A model generated the notes under the pieces. That model ran no database searches. It had not been told where the DNA came from and saw only the letters and a list, made by a program, of their open reading frames with translations. A program made the position numbers and the translations under genes. A DNA stretch of 36,176 bases, taken from NCBI GenBank assembly GCA_031285965.1, contig JAITVD010000024.1, positions 1 through 36,176 on the forward strand. Reading direction: 5' to 3'. Source of the stretch: Azoarcus sp. GTDB lineage: Bacteria; Pseudomonadota; Gammaproteobacteria; Burkholderiales; Rhodocyclaceae. The stretch's first letter is position 1, and every line of letters starts with the position of its first letter. This document shows, piece by piece, positions 23,855 through 33,901 of the stretch.

Positions 23855-25595
23855 TTTTCAGTTCCCCCTGTATATGTTGTATTTGCGTTGAAGACAGGTT
23901 GTAAAATTGGTAAACCGCATTTTGGGCGGTTTCAATAGCAGATTCATCACCACTGATGATATTGTTCGCTATTGATTTTAGTTTATCATCCTCTTTTGAA
24001 AGCAATTTCGGGAATGGGAGTTCGCACAAATTGCCTTTGAGCACTTTGATTTCCCTAAATCGCTTAGTATAGATAAATTGGAATAATTCGGAGTTCAGAA
24101 AGATAAGCATTGTTTGAATGCTGATTGACGGAATGGTTGGAATAAGAATATTTGCGCTGTTTAGAAATAGACTTCCGCTATTGTCATATGCAAAGACAAG
24201 TTTGTTTGATATAAACTTGTATACGAGTTTTTCCTTCGCCCTATAAATCTCGTCTTTGGCAACCTGCTGAAAACATGTACGGTCATACACGATATATTTT
24301 TTGGGCGACAAGAGTCTAAAGGCACGAATTTCTTTTCCTGTGTAAATAGGCTCGCCATTTTCTAGTGGTGTATCAAATAACTTTTCAGCGTTGTTGCCTG
24401 TTACTATACCGAGTGCCCAAATGCTGTTTGACAGATTGAATTGTCCTTTTAAGTATATTTTATCTAAAATTTCCTTGTCTTTAGACACTATTCGAGAAAA
24501 AACACAGTTCGGAGATTGGTGGAACGAAGCGGCATCCACTAATTTAGTATTCTTCCCCTCAATAACCTGAATATGCTTTTGCGTTTTCCTATTTGCAATT
24601 GTAAGCGCCACAACTTTTGTCGTTACTCCAGTAAACAAGTTAGCGAAAAATTGTATCTTTTCTATGGAATAATTGTTCATTATATGCAGCCGCAATTTAC
24701 TGTATGCTTTTACATTTAGAAACGATTCTGGTAACAAAAAATTGAGGATACCGTTATTTTCTAAACTATCCAATGCCTTACTTAGAAAATAAGCGAAAGA
24801 TTCGCCTATGCTGAGTTGCGAAAAAGAATTTTTTGCTATGGCTCCCCAAGGGGGGTTTGTAGAAATACAATCAAATTTCTTACCTTTTATTGCGATGGGT
24901 TTTACCGAATCAAACAAACTGTATTCGTCTAAGAAGTCAGAGCAATACACTTGCGGGTCAAAGTCAACTTCTTTGAATCGCACAATGAGATTTGCCTTAC
25001 ACAACATAACCGCAATCGGGTCGCAATCTATGCCGTATAGTTGAGTTGGGTGTTTTATCTTCACATTCAATAAAAAACTACCGCTACCACAACAAGGGTC
25101 TAAAAAGGACTCTCCTTTTGACAAGTCCAATTCGTTATTTAGTTGCCGTGTTATATTTGCGGGGGTGTAGTAAATGCCTTGTTTATTTTTATCGCCCTCA
25201 ACATAAAGTGATTGATAGATAAGCCCAAACAAATCGAATTCATCTAAGGGTAACTCTAATGATAATAATTTTTCAATAGGAAAAAGATTGGAATATTCAG
25301 ATAAAAATTTTTGAACATTTCTTTTGAGGTGATTTTCACTTGTGATTCCAATTGAATTAAAGTAATTTAAGACAATAGAATACATAACATCAGAAATGCT
25401 GTGACCACAAGCCCATATTTCATCAAGTACCCGTTTAATCACGGGAATATTTTTGAAATTAGAAAAATATTCTAAGGGCAGTATTCTTTTTTTTGAATTG
25501 GTTTTGTTTGCCCGTTTTGTTAATTTGATATGGCTATCAGTGATGCTCAGTTTATCCCAATTCCGTTTTGTCGCTTGCGAAATCAACATTTCCAT
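23838..25595 (-). CDS. Type II DNA adenine-N6 methyltransferase (gamma-class)
   Basis: A 585-residue protein. Motif X region GIYYTPANITRQL (140-152), motif I FLDPCCGSGSFLL (164-176), motif II YGIDCDP (187-193) and motif IV NPPWG (247-251) come in the order of gamma-class N6-adenine methyltransferases. The C-terminal 300 residues resemble TaqI-like target-recognition regions (GKEIRAFRLLSPKKYIVYD, FLNSELFQFIYTKRFREI). It should protect host DNA from the overlapping endonuclease. The start at 25595 has only a weak ribosome site; a second ATG lies two codons on. AT-rich composition marks it as acquired. Confidence 0.87.
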   Translation of the reverse strand: MEMLISQATKRNWDKLSITDSHIKLTKRANKTNSKKRILPLEYFSNFKNIPVIKRVLDEIWACGHSISDVMYSIVLNYFNSIGITSENHLKRNVQKFLSEYSNLFPIEKLLSLELPLDEFDLFGLIYQSLYVEGDKNKQGIYYTPANITRQLNNELDLSKGESFLDPCCGSGSFLLNVKIKHPTQLYGIDCDPIAVMLCKANLIVRFKEVDFDPQVYCSDFLDEYSLFDSVKPIAIKGKKFDCISTNPPWGAIAKNSFSQLSIGESFAYFLSKALDSLENNGILNFLLPESFLNVKAYSKLRLHIMNNYSIEKIQFFANLFTGVTTKVVALTIANRKTQKHIQVIEGKNTKLVDAASFHQSPNCVFSRIVSKDKEILDKIYLKGQFNLSNSIWALGIVTGNNAEKLFDTPLENGEPIYTGKEIRAFRLLSPKKYIVYDRTCFQQVAKDEIYRAKEKLVYKFISNKLVFAYDNSGSLFLNSANILIPTIPSISIQTMLIFLNSELFQFIYTKRFREIKVLKGNLCELPFPKLLSKEDDKLKSIANNIISGDESAIETAQNAVYQFYNLSSTQIQHIQGELKSGTLA

Positions 25596-25874
25596 AGACT
25601 TTTTCTTGCTTTACCGCTGTTCACTTCGGTTCAAGTTGGATCGAAGCGAACGGCATGTTTTCGGATGGACGGAAAGACAGCGCGGATATGCAGCAGTTTC
25701 TTTGGCTGTCCGTATCGTCACTATCGGTGGTGTAGCCTGCGGCAGCGCCCATGCGATACATTTTCAGTATTTCGCTCCTCAGTGATTTTGTTTTTGGCAT
25801 AACGCAGAAACAGTGAAAACATTTCCTCTGTTTTCACAAGAATTTTACTTGTCTGCGATTTTAAGCCAGATTTT
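25596..25874. other. Non-coding junction between bioF and the methyltransferase, with a 25-bp inverted repeat
   Basis: No supported gene. GTGAAAACA (25813-25821) and TGTTTTCAC (25829-25837) are perfect 9-bp arms around a 7-nt spacer, 38 nt after the bioF stop. The repeat could terminate the bioF transcript (though there is no T run) or be an operator for the RM genes. A 47-codon ORF runs from about 25763 to the region just before the methyltransferase; its Ser/Cys-rich content resembles nothing I know. Confidence 0.45.
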
Positions 25875-27032
25875 TCAATCTTCCAATCGGTTGATTGCCT
25901 CAGTAAGCCTGTCCACATCATCTGCCGTGTGCGCCGCCGAGAGCGTGATGCGCAGGCGGGCGCTGCCTGCGGGGACGGTGGGCGGGCGGATGGCGGATAT
26001 CCATAGCCCTTGTTTCATGAGCGCGTCTCCGAGCGCGAGCGCGTCGGCGTTGCTCCCGATGATGAGGGGCTGGATGGGGGTGCGCGAGGGCAGCAGTTTC
26101 CAGCGTTTTTGGGCGAGGCTTGACCGGAGGCGTTTGATAAGCGCCGCAAGGTGGGCGCGGCGCTCGTCGCTTGCTTCGATGAGGGCGGCGCTGGCAAGCA
26201 GGGCGTGCGCGAGCGCGGGCGGCGAGCCGGTGGTGAAGAGGTAGGTTCGTGCTTTCTGCATCAGCCATTCAATGACGGTGGCTTCCCCGGCGACGAACGC
26301 GCCCGAAACCCCAGCGGCTTTGGAAAGCGTCGCCATCTGGATGAGCCGTTCGCCGCTGATGTCCGCTTCCGCCAACGCGCCACGTCCTTGCGGGCCGAGC
26401 ACGCCGAAGCCGTGGGCATCGTCGATGAGGAGCCAAGCGTCGAAGCGTTCCGCGAGCGTCATCAGCTCGCGCAGGGGCGCGATGTCGCCGTCCATGCTGA
26501 ACACCGCGTCGCTGATGATGAGTTTTGTTTTGGCGCGGCTGCCCGCAAGCTGGCGTTCGAGCGCGGCCATGTCGAGATGCGGGTAGCGGTGCATGGCGGC
26601 GCGGGAGAGCAACATGCCATCGATTAACGAGGCGTGGTTCAGGCGGTCGGCAAAAATAGCGTCGCCGCGCCCGACCAGCGCCGGGATGATGCCCATGTTC
26701 GCCATGAAGCCCGAGGAAAACACGAGGGCGCGTTCGCACGTGACGAAAGCTGCCAGACGCTCTTCAAGCTCGCGCTGGACGGCGTAATGGCCGCAGACGA
26801 GATGAGAAGCGCCTGCGCCCGCGCCCCATCGCCTCGCGCCTTCGGCCAGCGCGTCGGCGAGCCGGGAATCCGCGGCCAGCCCGAGGTAATCGTTGCTGCA
26901 AAAGGCCGTGATGGTGCGGCCATTGATGATGGCATGGGGCGAGCAGGGGCTTTCGAGGTCGCGCCGGACGCGGCGCAGATGGCTGGCGTCAAGTTCGTCG
27001 AGCGCGGCGTGCAGGGAATCGAGGCGGCTCAT
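25875..27032 (-). CDS. bioF: 8-amino-7-oxononanoate synthase
   Basis: A 385-residue PLP enzyme condensing pimeloyl-ACP/CoA with alanine. FCSNDYLGLAADSRLADAL, GAGASHLVCGHYAVQRELE, FSSGFMANMG, SDAVFSMDGDIAPL, LLIDDAHGFGVLGPQGRG and TLSKAAGVSGAFVAG (PLP Lys) are in the correct order. It overlaps bioA by 4 nt. In an uninterrupted operon bioH would follow; here the RM island does. Confidence 0.95.
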   Translation of the reverse strand: MSRLDSLHAALDELDASHLRRVRRDLESPCSPHAIINGRTITAFCSNDYLGLAADSRLADALAEGARRWGAGAGASHLVCGHYAVQRELEERLAAFVTCERALVFSSGFMANMGIIPALVGRGDAIFADRLNHASLIDGMLLSRAAMHRYPHLDMAALERQLAGSRAKTKLIISDAVFSMDGDIAPLRELMTLAERFDAWLLIDDAHGFGVLGPQGRGALAEADISGERLIQMATLSKAAGVSGAFVAGEATVIEWLMQKARTYLFTTGSPPALAHALLASAALIEASDERRAHLAALIKRLRSSLAQKRWKLLPSRTPIQPLIIGSNADALALGDALMKQGLWISAIRPPTVPAGSARLRITLSAAHTADDVDRLTEAINRLED

Positions 27033-28345
27033 GCCAGCGCCTTGTCCAGCGCGGCGGCAGCGGCGGCGACCAGCGTTTGCAGTTCCGGCGCGCCCATCAC
27101 GTAAGGTGGCATGAAATACACCGTGTTGCCGATGGGGCGCAGCAACGCGCCCGCGTCGAGCGCGGCCATGAAAAAGCGCCGCGAAAAATCTTCCGGCGCG
27201 CCGTCCACGTCGAAAGCGGCAATCATGCCGCGCTGGCGCAGGTGGCGAACCGCTTCGTGGCCGGAAAACGAGTTTTCCAGCAAGCGCCCCAGCAAATTGG
27301 CCCGTGCGCGGTTCGCCACCAGCACGTCGTCCTCTTCAAAAATATCCAGCGTGGCGAGCGCGGCGCGGCATGCCAGTGGGTTGCCGGTGTAGGAGTGCGA
27401 GTGCAGGAAGCCTTTGCGGAGGTCAACGCCGTAAAAGGCACGGAAAATTTCCTCGCGGCACAGCACGGCGGACAGCGGCAGGTAGCCGCCGGAAATGCCT
27501 TTGGAGAGGCAAAGCAGGTCAGGGCGAATGCCCGCCTGCTCATGCGCGAAGAACGTGCCTGTGCGACCAAAGCCGACGGCGATTTCGTCGCAGATGAGGT
27601 GCGCTTGGTAGCGGTCGCACAGCGCGCGGGCTTGGCGCAGGTATTCCGGGTCGTGCATCGCCATGCCCGCCGCGCCCTGCACGAGCGGTTCCACGATGAG
27701 CGCCGCGACGCGGCCTTCTTCCGCTTCCAGCTTGGCTTGCAGCGCGTGGGCGGCGCGCCGCGCCACGTCGGCGGGCGTCTCTCCCGGCGCGGCTTGCCGT
27801 GCGTCAGGCGACGGCACGGTGTCCGCTTGGCGCACCAGTGGCGCGTAGGCATCTTTGAACAGGGCAACGTCCGTGACGGCCAGCGCCCCTACGGTTTCTC
27901 CGTGATAGCTGCCTTCTAGGCACAGAAAACGGTCTTTTTGGGGAAATCCTTGGTTGCGCCAAGCGTGAAAGCTCATTTTCAGCGCGATTTCCGTGGCGGA
28001 AGCGCCGTCCGACGCATAAAAAGCGTGGCCGAGCGCCCCGTCGGTGCGCTCGGAGAGCCGTTCGGCAAGCTCTACGGCGGGCGGATGCGTGCAGCCCGCG
28101 AGCAAAACGTGTTCGAGCCGTTCAAGCTGTTCGCGCAGTGCCGCGTTGATGCGCGGGTTGCAATGCCCGAAAAGATTGACCCACCACGAGCTGATGCCGT
28201 CCAGCAGCCGCCGTCCGTCTTCCGTGATGAGCCACGCCCCTTCGCCCCGGACAATCGGCGTGAGCGGCAAGGATTCGTGGTGCTGCATCTGGGTGCACGG
28301 ATGCCAGACGGCAGCCAGCGAGCGTTGCAGGAGCGTGGCGCTCAT
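27029..28345 (-). CDS. bioA: Adenosylmethionine-8-amino-7-oxononanoate aminotransferase
   Basis: A 438-residue class III aminotransferase converting KAPA to DAPA with SAM as amino donor. [15 protein letters not shown] is the BioA-type N-terminus, [18 protein letters not shown] and [15 protein letters not shown] follow. The cofactor region is [20 protein letters not shown] and [19 protein letters not shown] (PLP Lys). It overlaps lolD upstream and bioF downstream by 4 nt each. Confidence 0.95.
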   Translation of the reverse strand: MSATLLQRSLAAVWHPCTQMQHHESLPLTPIVRGEGAWLITEDGRRLLDGISSWWVNLFGHCNPRINAALREQLERLEHVLLAGCTHPPAVELAERLSERTDGALGHAFYASDGASATEIALKMSFHAWRNQGFPQKDRFLCLEGSYHGETVGALAVTDVALFKDAYAPLVRQADTVPSPDARQAAPGETPADVARRAAHALQAKLEAEEGRVAALIVEPLVQGAAGMAMHDPEYLRQARALCDRYQAHLICDEIAVGFGRTGTFFAHEQAGIRPDLLCLSKGISGGYLPLSAVLCREEIFRAFYGVDLRKGFLHSHSYTGNPLACRAALATLDIFEEDDVLVANRARANLLGRLLENSFSGHEAVRHLRQRGMIAAFDVDGAPEDFSRRFFMAALDAGALLRPIGNTVYFMPPYVMGAPELQTLVAAAAAALDKALA

Positions 28346-29073
28346 GGGGGCGGGGCGCTGCGGACGCTTTGTCCGTGGGCTTCGTCCCCGTCCGGCATCA
28401 GCATGCCGTCTACCAAGCGCAGCACCCGCTCGCTGCGCCGCGCCAGCGCCTCGTCATGGGTGACGATGACGAAGCTCGTCGCCAGTTTTTCGTTGAGACC
28501 CATCATCAGGTCGAACACGGCTTCTGCCGTGTGGCGGTCGAGGTTGCCAGTAGGCTCGTCGGCCAGCACGCAGACGGGGTTCGTCACCAGCGCGCGGGCA
28601 ATGGCGGTGCGCTGGCGCTCGCCGCCGGAAAGCTCGCCCGGTGTGTGGTCGAGCCGATGCCCCAGCCCGACTTCACGCAGCATGGCTTCGGCGCGCTCGC
28701 CCGCCTCGCTCCGGTTCATGCGGCGGATGTAGAGCGGCATGGCCACGTTTTCCAGCGCGGTGAATTCGGGGAGCAGGTGATGGAATTGATACACGAAGCC
28801 CAGCGCGCTGTTGCGCAAGCGTCCGCGCGCGGCCTCGGGCATGGCGGAAAAATGCTTGCCAAGCAGGCTCACGCTGCCTTCGCTTGGCGCGTCCAGCCCG
28901 CCGAGAAGATGGAGCAGGGTGCTTTTGCCGGAGCCGGACGCGCCGATGACGGCCAGCCGCTCGCCGCGCCGAATCTCGCAATCGATGCCGTTCAGGACTT
29001 GCACCGCGCTGGCGCCTTCGCGGAAGCGTTTGACCAGCCCTTGGCTGCTGAGCACGATTTCCCGTTCACTCAT
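28342..29073 (-). CDS. lolD: Lipoprotein-releasing system ATP-binding protein
   Basis: A 243-residue ABC ATPase. Walker [19 protein letters not shown], the MacB/LolD-type [20 protein letters not shown] (Q-loop), signature [15 protein letters not shown], and Walker [12 protein letters not shown] with the H-loop VTHDE are all present. It powers release of lipoproteins from the inner membrane to LolA. ATG at 29073 is chosen; it overlaps the end of lolE by 8 nt, with GGAGG upstream. It is followed without a gap by bioA, linking lipoprotein export and biotin synthesis in one transcript. Confidence 0.94.
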   Translation of the reverse strand: MSEREIVLSSQGLVKRFREGASAVQVLNGIDCEIRRGERLAVIGASGSGKSTLLHLLGGLDAPSEGSVSLLGKHFSAMPEAARGRLRNSALGFVYQFHHLLPEFTALENVAMPLYIRRMNRSEAGERAEAMLREVGLGHRLDHTPGELSGGERQRTAIARALVTNPVCVLADEPTGNLDRHTAEAVFDLMMGLNEKLATSFVIVTHDEALARRSERVLRLVDGMLMPDGDEAHGQSVRSAPPP

Positions 29074-30325
29074 AGCGCAGCGCCTCCGCCGGTTTGGTGC
29101 AGGCGGCCCGCCAGCTTGGGTAAATCGCCGCAATCAGGGTGAGCAGGAAAGAGACGGTCAGGATGGTGATCACGTCGCTTGCCAGCACTTTCGAGGGCAG
29201 TTCGCTGATGAAGTAGATGCTCTTGTCCCAAAGCGTCATGCCGAAAAGGGTTTCGAGCGCCGGAATGACCGCGTCGAGATTGAAGGCGATGCCCAAGCCG
29301 CCCGCCAGTCCAGCGGCCAGCCCGACCACGCCGATGAAGGAGCCTTGGATAACAAAAATCGTCATGACCGAGAAGGGCGAAGCGCCCAAGGTGCGCAGGA
29401 TGGCAATGTCGGCGGCTTTTTCCTGCACGGTCATGGTGAGGCTTGCCACGACGTTGAAAGCCGCCACGCCCACAATCAGGAAAAGGAAAAGCATCATCAT
29501 GGTTTTCTCCAGCGCCACGGCGCGGAAGAAATTGGCGTGGATGCGCGTCCAGTCGCGCAGCGCCAAATCGGGAATCAGGATGATTTTGGCGAGTTCGCGT
29601 GAGACGGTCGGCGCGGCAAAGAGGTTTTCGAGCCGCAGCCGCACGCCGCTCACGGTATCTCCCATGCGGTAGAGGGCTTGGGCGTCGGTCAGATGGATGA
29701 GCGCGAGGGCGGCGTCGTATTGGATGACCCCGGCATCGAAAATGCCGACGACCTCGAACTGGCGCACACGCGGCACGACGGCGGCGGGCGTCACCATGCC
29801 TTGCGGCGCGATCAGGGTCAGCTTGTCCCCCGGTTTTGCGCCGAGCGAGCGGGCGAGGTCGCGGCCAAGGATGATGCCGAAGCGTCCGGGTTCCAAAGCG
29901 TCCAGCGTGCCTGCCCGCATATATTTATCGAAATTTGCTACCTTGCTTTCCGGCTGGGGGAGGATGCCGCGCACCTGCACGCCGCGCACCGCGTCGCCAT
30001 GCGTCAGCATGCCCTGCTCATTCACATAAGGGGCGGTGGCGGCCACTTCGGGATGCTGGGCGGCGTATTCGGCCACCTGCTGCCAGTCCGGCACGGGAGA
30101 GCCTTCCACCGATTCCACTTCGATGTGCGAGGCCACGCCCAAGGTTCGGTCGCGCAGTTCTTCCTGAAAGCCGTTCATCACCGATAGGACGACGATGAGC
30201 GTCATCACGCCGAGCGCGATGCCGAGGATGGAGACCAGCGTGGTGAAGGAAACAAGCCGGTTGCGCCCCTGTGCGCGTTTGCGCGAGCGGGTATAGCGCA
30301 TCCCGACGAAAAGTTCATAGAACAT
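29066..30325 (-). CDS. Lipoprotein-releasing system permease, LolC/LolE family
   Basis: A 419-residue inner-membrane protein: one membrane segment near residues 25-50 ([20 protein letters not shown]), a large periplasmic domain, then three C-terminal segments ([57 protein letters not shown]). [16 protein letters not shown] and [10 protein letters not shown] are LolC/LolE signatures. Only one permease gene is present; in many betaproteobacteria a single LolF-like or LolC/E protein serves with LolD. ATG at 30325 is used. It is divergent from slt. Confidence 0.92.
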   Translation of the reverse strand: MFYELFVGMRYTRSRKRAQGRNRLVSFTTLVSILGIALGVMTLIVVLSVMNGFQEELRDRTLGVASHIEVESVEGSPVPDWQQVAEYAAQHPEVAATAPYVNEQGMLTHGDAVRGVQVRGILPQPESKVANFDKYMRAGTLDALEPGRFGIILGRDLARSLGAKPGDKLTLIAPQGMVTPAAVVPRVRQFEVVGIFDAGVIQYDAALALIHLTDAQALYRMGDTVSGVRLRLENLFAAPTVSRELAKIILIPDLALRDWTRIHANFFRAVALEKTMMMLFLFLIVGVAAFNVVASLTMTVQEKAADIAILRTLGASPFSVMTIFVIQGSFIGVVGLAAGLAGGLGIAFNLDAVIPALETLFGMTLWDKSIYFISELPSKVLASDVITILTVSFLLTLIAAIYPSWRAACTKPAEALRYE

Positions 30326-30445
30326 CAAAAAAGGGCTTGAATAAATAAAAGCGGAATTCTAACCGTCCACGGCGGCTTTCCGCACCTTTATGGTATTGTC
30401 TTGCGGTTTTTACGCCCGATGTTTTTCAGCAGGAGTCCTTGCCGA

Positions 30446-32569
30446 ATGAATAAAGCTCTCGTCCAGACCTTCGCCCGTGTGGCAGCGGTCATTGCTTCGG
30501 TGTGCTGCCACGCCTTTGCTTGCGCACAGTCGGGCGACGCTTACTCGGCAGGCGAAAATCGGTTTCTCGATGCCCGCGACGCGGCGAAAAAAGGCGATCA
30601 GGAAACGCTCGAATACCTTGCCAGCCAGATGAGCGGCCACCCGCTCGACAGCTATGTCCGCTACTGGCAGTTGTCCACCAGCTTGTCCAAAGCCTTTTCC
30701 ATGCCCCGCGAGAGCGATCTGTCACAGTTCATTTCGGATGAGGCTGGCACGCTGCTTGCGGAACGTTTGCGGGTGGATTGGCTGCGCCGGATGGCGCGGG
30801 ACGGGGACTGGTCTTATTTCCTCCAGATGTACCCGAGCCTGCAAAGCCCGGACAGCGAAATGCGCTGCCAAGCGTGGAATGCCCGGCTGGCGACAGGGGA
30901 CAGGAAAGCCCTTGATGAAATCGTCAAAAGCTGGGCATCCCTGACGCTGGCGCATACCACCTGCTTGTCGGCGATGCGCGAAGCCCATACGCAAGGCAGG
31001 GTCGGCGACGACGAAGTTTGGCAATTGTTCCGCCGCCGGGTCGATACCCGTTCGCCCGGTCGCGCGCGGGCGGTTCTCGGCTGGGTTGCGCCGGGGAGCA
31101 TGAAATCTTTCGTGCAGTCCGTCCGCAGGCCGAAGCGCACGCTCGACCGCTTGCCGCGCAATTTTGCCCGCACGCGGGCGGGTCGGGAAATGGCGCTGGT
31201 GGCGCTCACGAGGCTGGCGCGCGATGACGTGTCCGCCGCGTATGTTCGCTTCCAGCGCATCTCCGGCAGGCTTTCCGCCGAAGAGCGCGCGCATGGGTGG
31301 GGCGTGCTGGCCTTGCACGCGGCGCAGAACCACAACCCGAACGCGGCCATCTGGTTCCGCCACGCGGGCAATGTTCCGATGAGCGTGACGCAGCGCGCTT
31401 GGCGTGTGCGTGTGCCGCTGCGGGACGGCGACTGGCAGGGCGTGATCGCGGCCATCAATAAATTGCCCCCCGAAGAACGCGCTTTGCCGGAGTGGATTTA
31501 TTGGCGCGGACGCGCCCTGAAATCCCTGAATCGGTCGGCTGAGGCGGACAGCGAATTCCGGCGCATCGCCAACGTGGCGAATTTCTACGGCATCCTTGCC
31601 AACGAAGAATTCGGCAATCCGTTCGACCCACGCGCCGCGCATACGGCGCTAGCGGCTCCCCCGGTGACAGCGGTTTCCGAAGAAGCCGTTGCCGAGGAAG
31701 CTGCCGAAGGCGGCGAACTGGTTTCCGAGGAGAGCGCGGGGGAAGGCAACGGCGAGGACGGCGGTAATGGAAATGGCGAGGCGATACAGGTCGATGCCGG
31801 AACAGAAGGGGGCATGGGCGCAGCGGTTCCGGTGAATGGCCCCGGCGTTGACAACCATCCGGGCTTCCTGCGGGCGATGGCGCTTTTCCGGCTTGATTTC
31901 CGCATGGACGCCATTCGGGAATGGAACTGGGCGCTGCGCGGGCGCGACCAAGCCTTTCGGCTGGCTGCCGCGCAACTGGCGCTGAAAAACCATCTCTACG
32001 ACCGCGCCATCACCTCCGCTGAAATTGGAAACCCCGCTGGCGCGTGGGAACTGCGGTTCCTCACGCCCTACCGCGACCTCATCGAGCCTCGCGCCCGCGC
32101 CAATTATCTTGACCTGGCTTGGGTCTACGGCGTGATGCGGCAAGAAAGCCGCTTCATCATTCCCGCCCGTTCCCCCACGGGCGCACAAGGGCTGATGCAG
32201 GTCATGCCGAAAACGGGCAAATGGGTCGCCCGCCAGCTTGGCATGCACTATCACCCTGGGCTGCTGCGCGACCCCGAAACCAATGTGGAAATTGGAACCG
32301 GCTATATGCGCATCATCCTTGATGAGCTTGAAGGCGACCAAGTGCTGGCCGCCGCTGGATATAACGCCGGCCCCGGACGCGCCCGACGCTGGCGCGCGGG
32401 CCGACCGCTGGAAGGCGCTCTTTACGCCGAAACCATTCCCTTTGAGGAAACCCGCGAGTACGTCAAGCACGTCATGAGCAACACTGTTATCTACGCCGCC
32501 CTCCTCGAAGGCAAGCCGCAATCGCTCAAGGCGCGTCTTGGCACAATCATGCCGAAGATGCTGGACTGA
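30446..32569 (+). CDS. slt: Soluble lytic murein transglycosylase with acidic insert
   Basis: A protein of about 707 residues with a signal peptide (1-27, cut near ACA), a long helical superhelix, and a C-terminal goose-lysozyme-like SLT domain. VMRQESRFIIPARSPTGAQG carries the catalytic Glu (about 567), LMQVMPKTGKWVARQLG follows, and AAAGYNAGPGRARRW closes the fold. It cleaves peptidoglycan glycan strands in the periplasm. Residues of about 400-470 are a Glu/Gly/Asn/Ala-rich low-complexity stretch that interrupts the helical region and is unusual for Slt. ATG at 30446 has AGGAG 10 nt upstream; earlier starts at 30401 and 30419 would spoil the signal peptide. cca follows 15 nt later. Confidence 0.92.
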   Translation: MNKALVQTFARVAAVIASVCCHAFACAQSGDAYSAGENRFLDARDAAKKGDQETLEYLASQMSGHPLDSYVRYWQLSTSLSKAFSMPRESDLSQFISDEAGTLLAERLRVDWLRRMARDGDWSYFLQMYPSLQSPDSEMRCQAWNARLATGDRKALDEIVKSWASLTLAHTTCLSAMREAHTQGRVGDDEVWQLFRRRVDTRSPGRARAVLGWVAPGSMKSFVQSVRRPKRTLDRLPRNFARTRAGREMALVALTRLARDDVSAAYVRFQRISGRLSAEERAHGWGVLALHAAQNHNPNAAIWFRHAGNVPMSVTQRAWRVRVPLRDGDWQGVIAAINKLPPEERALPEWIYWRGRALKSLNRSAEADSEFRRIANVANFYGILANEEFGNPFDPRAAHTALAAPPVTAVSEEAVAEEAAEGGELVSEESAGEGNGEDGGNGNGEAIQVDAGTEGGMGAAVPVNGPGVDNHPGFLRAMALFRLDFRMDAIREWNWALRGRDQAFRLAAAQLALKNHLYDRAITSAEIGNPAGAWELRFLTPYRDLIEPRARANYLDLAWVYGVMRQESRFIIPARSPTGAQGLMQVMPKTGKWVARQLGMHYHPGLLRDPETNVEIGTGYMRIILDELEGDQVLAAAGYNAGPGRARRWRAGRPLEGALYAETIPFEETREYVKHVMSNTVIYAALLEGKPQSLKARLGTIMPKMLD

Positions 32570-32584
32570 GGCCGGGAGCCGGGT

Positions 32585-33844
32585 ATGCGCGCATATGTTG
32601 TCGGCGGCGCGGTGCGGGATGCCTTGCTCGGTCTGCCAGTTGAAGATAGGGATTGGGTCGTCGTCGGGGAAACGTTTGAAGCCATGATTGAGCGCGGTTT
32701 TCGGCCTGTGGGGCGGGATTTCCCCGTTTTCCTGCACCCGCAGACGCATGAGGAATACGCGCTGGCGCGTACCGAGCGCAAAAGCGGGCGCGGCTATACC
32801 GGATTTGTCTGCTACGCCGCGCCCGATGTCACCTTGGAAGAAGACCTTTCGAGGCGCGACCTCACAATCAACGCGATGGCCCGCAAAGGCGACGGTAGCC
32901 TAATCGACCCTTACGGGGGCGAGCGCGACCTCAAAGCCAAAGTCCTGCGCCACGTTGGGCCGGCCTTCGCCGAAGACCCTTTGCGTGTGCTGCGCACGGC
33001 GCGTTTCGCCGCTCGGTTATCCGATTTTGGCATCGCGCCGGAAACGCTCATCCTCATGCGGGCGATGAGCGAGGGCGGCGAGCTAGACCACCTCACGCCC
33101 GAACGGGTATGGAAAGAACTCTCGCGGGGTCTCATGGAAAGCCATCCTTCGCGGATGTTCCGTGTTTTGCGCGAGTGCGGCGCGTTGAAGCGCATCCTTC
33201 CCGAGCTTGACCGTTTGTTTGGCGTGCCGCAGCCTCCCGCCTACCATCCCGAAATAGATAGCGGCGAACACGTGATGCAGGTCGTCGACTACGCCGCGCA
33301 GACGGGGCATGGGCTGGAAATCCGCTGGGCTTGCCTGCTGCACGACCTTGGCAAAGGCGAAACCCCGGCGGACATTTTGCCGCACCACTACGGACACGAA
33401 GCCCGAAGCGCCCGGTTGGCGGCGCAAGTCTCGGAACGCTTGCGCACCCCCGCGAATTGCCGCGATTTCGCCGTACTGTTTGCCCGCGAGCACGGAAAAC
33501 TGGGGCTGATTGGCGAAATGCGTCCGGCCACGGTTGTTTCCCTGCTCGAATGCTGCGATTGCGCCCGCCGCCCGGAACGTTTCCGCGCCTTGCTGGATGC
33601 GGCGGCTTGCGATTATTTCGGGCGCGGCGGCGACAAACCCGTGCCTTGGCCGTGCGCCGCGCCTTGGACGGAGGCGTTGGAAGCCTTTCTTGCCGTCGAT
33701 GCGGGCGCGGTTGCCCGCAGCGTTGAAGAACCCCGGCAAATTCCCGTCCGGCTGCATGCTATGCGAGTGGATGCCGTGCGCAAATGCCTTATAAATTACG
33801 CCTTCCCTGCTGTTACCTGTCACGAAGGAAAAACGATTTCCTGA
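32585..33844 (+). CDS. cca: CCA tRNA nucleotidyltransferase (multifunctional, HD domain)
   Basis: A 419-residue class II nucleotidyltransferase. MRAYVVGGAVRDALLGLPVE and DRDWVVVGETFEAMIERGF give the active site, ARTERKSGRGYTGF and EEDLSRRDLTINAMA follow, then the RxxRF helix AEDPLRVLRTARFAARL. The C-terminal half carries an HD phosphohydrolase domain (CLLHDLGKG), as in the E. coli-type enzyme with extra phosphatase and phosphodiesterase activities. It repairs or adds the 3' CCA of tRNAs. GGGAG lies 7 nt before the ATG. The slt-cca order is seen in related betaproteobacteria. Confidence 0.95.
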   Translation: MRAYVVGGAVRDALLGLPVEDRDWVVVGETFEAMIERGFRPVGRDFPVFLHPQTHEEYALARTERKSGRGYTGFVCYAAPDVTLEEDLSRRDLTINAMARKGDGSLIDPYGGERDLKAKVLRHVGPAFAEDPLRVLRTARFAARLSDFGIAPETLILMRAMSEGGELDHLTPERVWKELSRGLMESHPSRMFRVLRECGALKRILPELDRLFGVPQPPAYHPEIDSGEHVMQVVDYAAQTGHGLEIRWACLLHDLGKGETPADILPHHYGHEARSARLAAQVSERLRTPANCRDFAVLFAREHGKLGLIGEMRPATVVSLLECCDCARRPERFRALLDAAACDYFGRGGDKPVPWPCAAPWTEALEAFLAVDAGAVARSVEEPRQIPVRLHAMRVDAVRKCLINYAFPAVTCHEGKTIS

Positions 33845-33901
33845 TATGCTGCTTAGGCTCATCTTTTTATTTTTTCAGTAAATTCGCTCGTCAAATAGGC
33901 A

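Larger units (their letters stand above)
22973..25874. mobile_element. AT-rich restriction-modification island inserted in the biotin operon
   Basis: Between bioH and bioF, genes that with bioA, bioC and bioD form a GC-rich, mostly overlapping run, lies about 2.9 kb that is mostly AT-rich. It carries two defence genes on the same strand. No integrase, transposase or flanking direct repeat was seen, so the mechanism of entry is unknown and the exact ends are approximate. Confidence 0.6.

Noticed and set aside
25721-25921. A 66-codon minus-strand ORF spanning the end of bioF and the RM junction
   Set aside because: Its first third lies inside bioF in another frame and the rest resembles nothing known; not supported as a gene.
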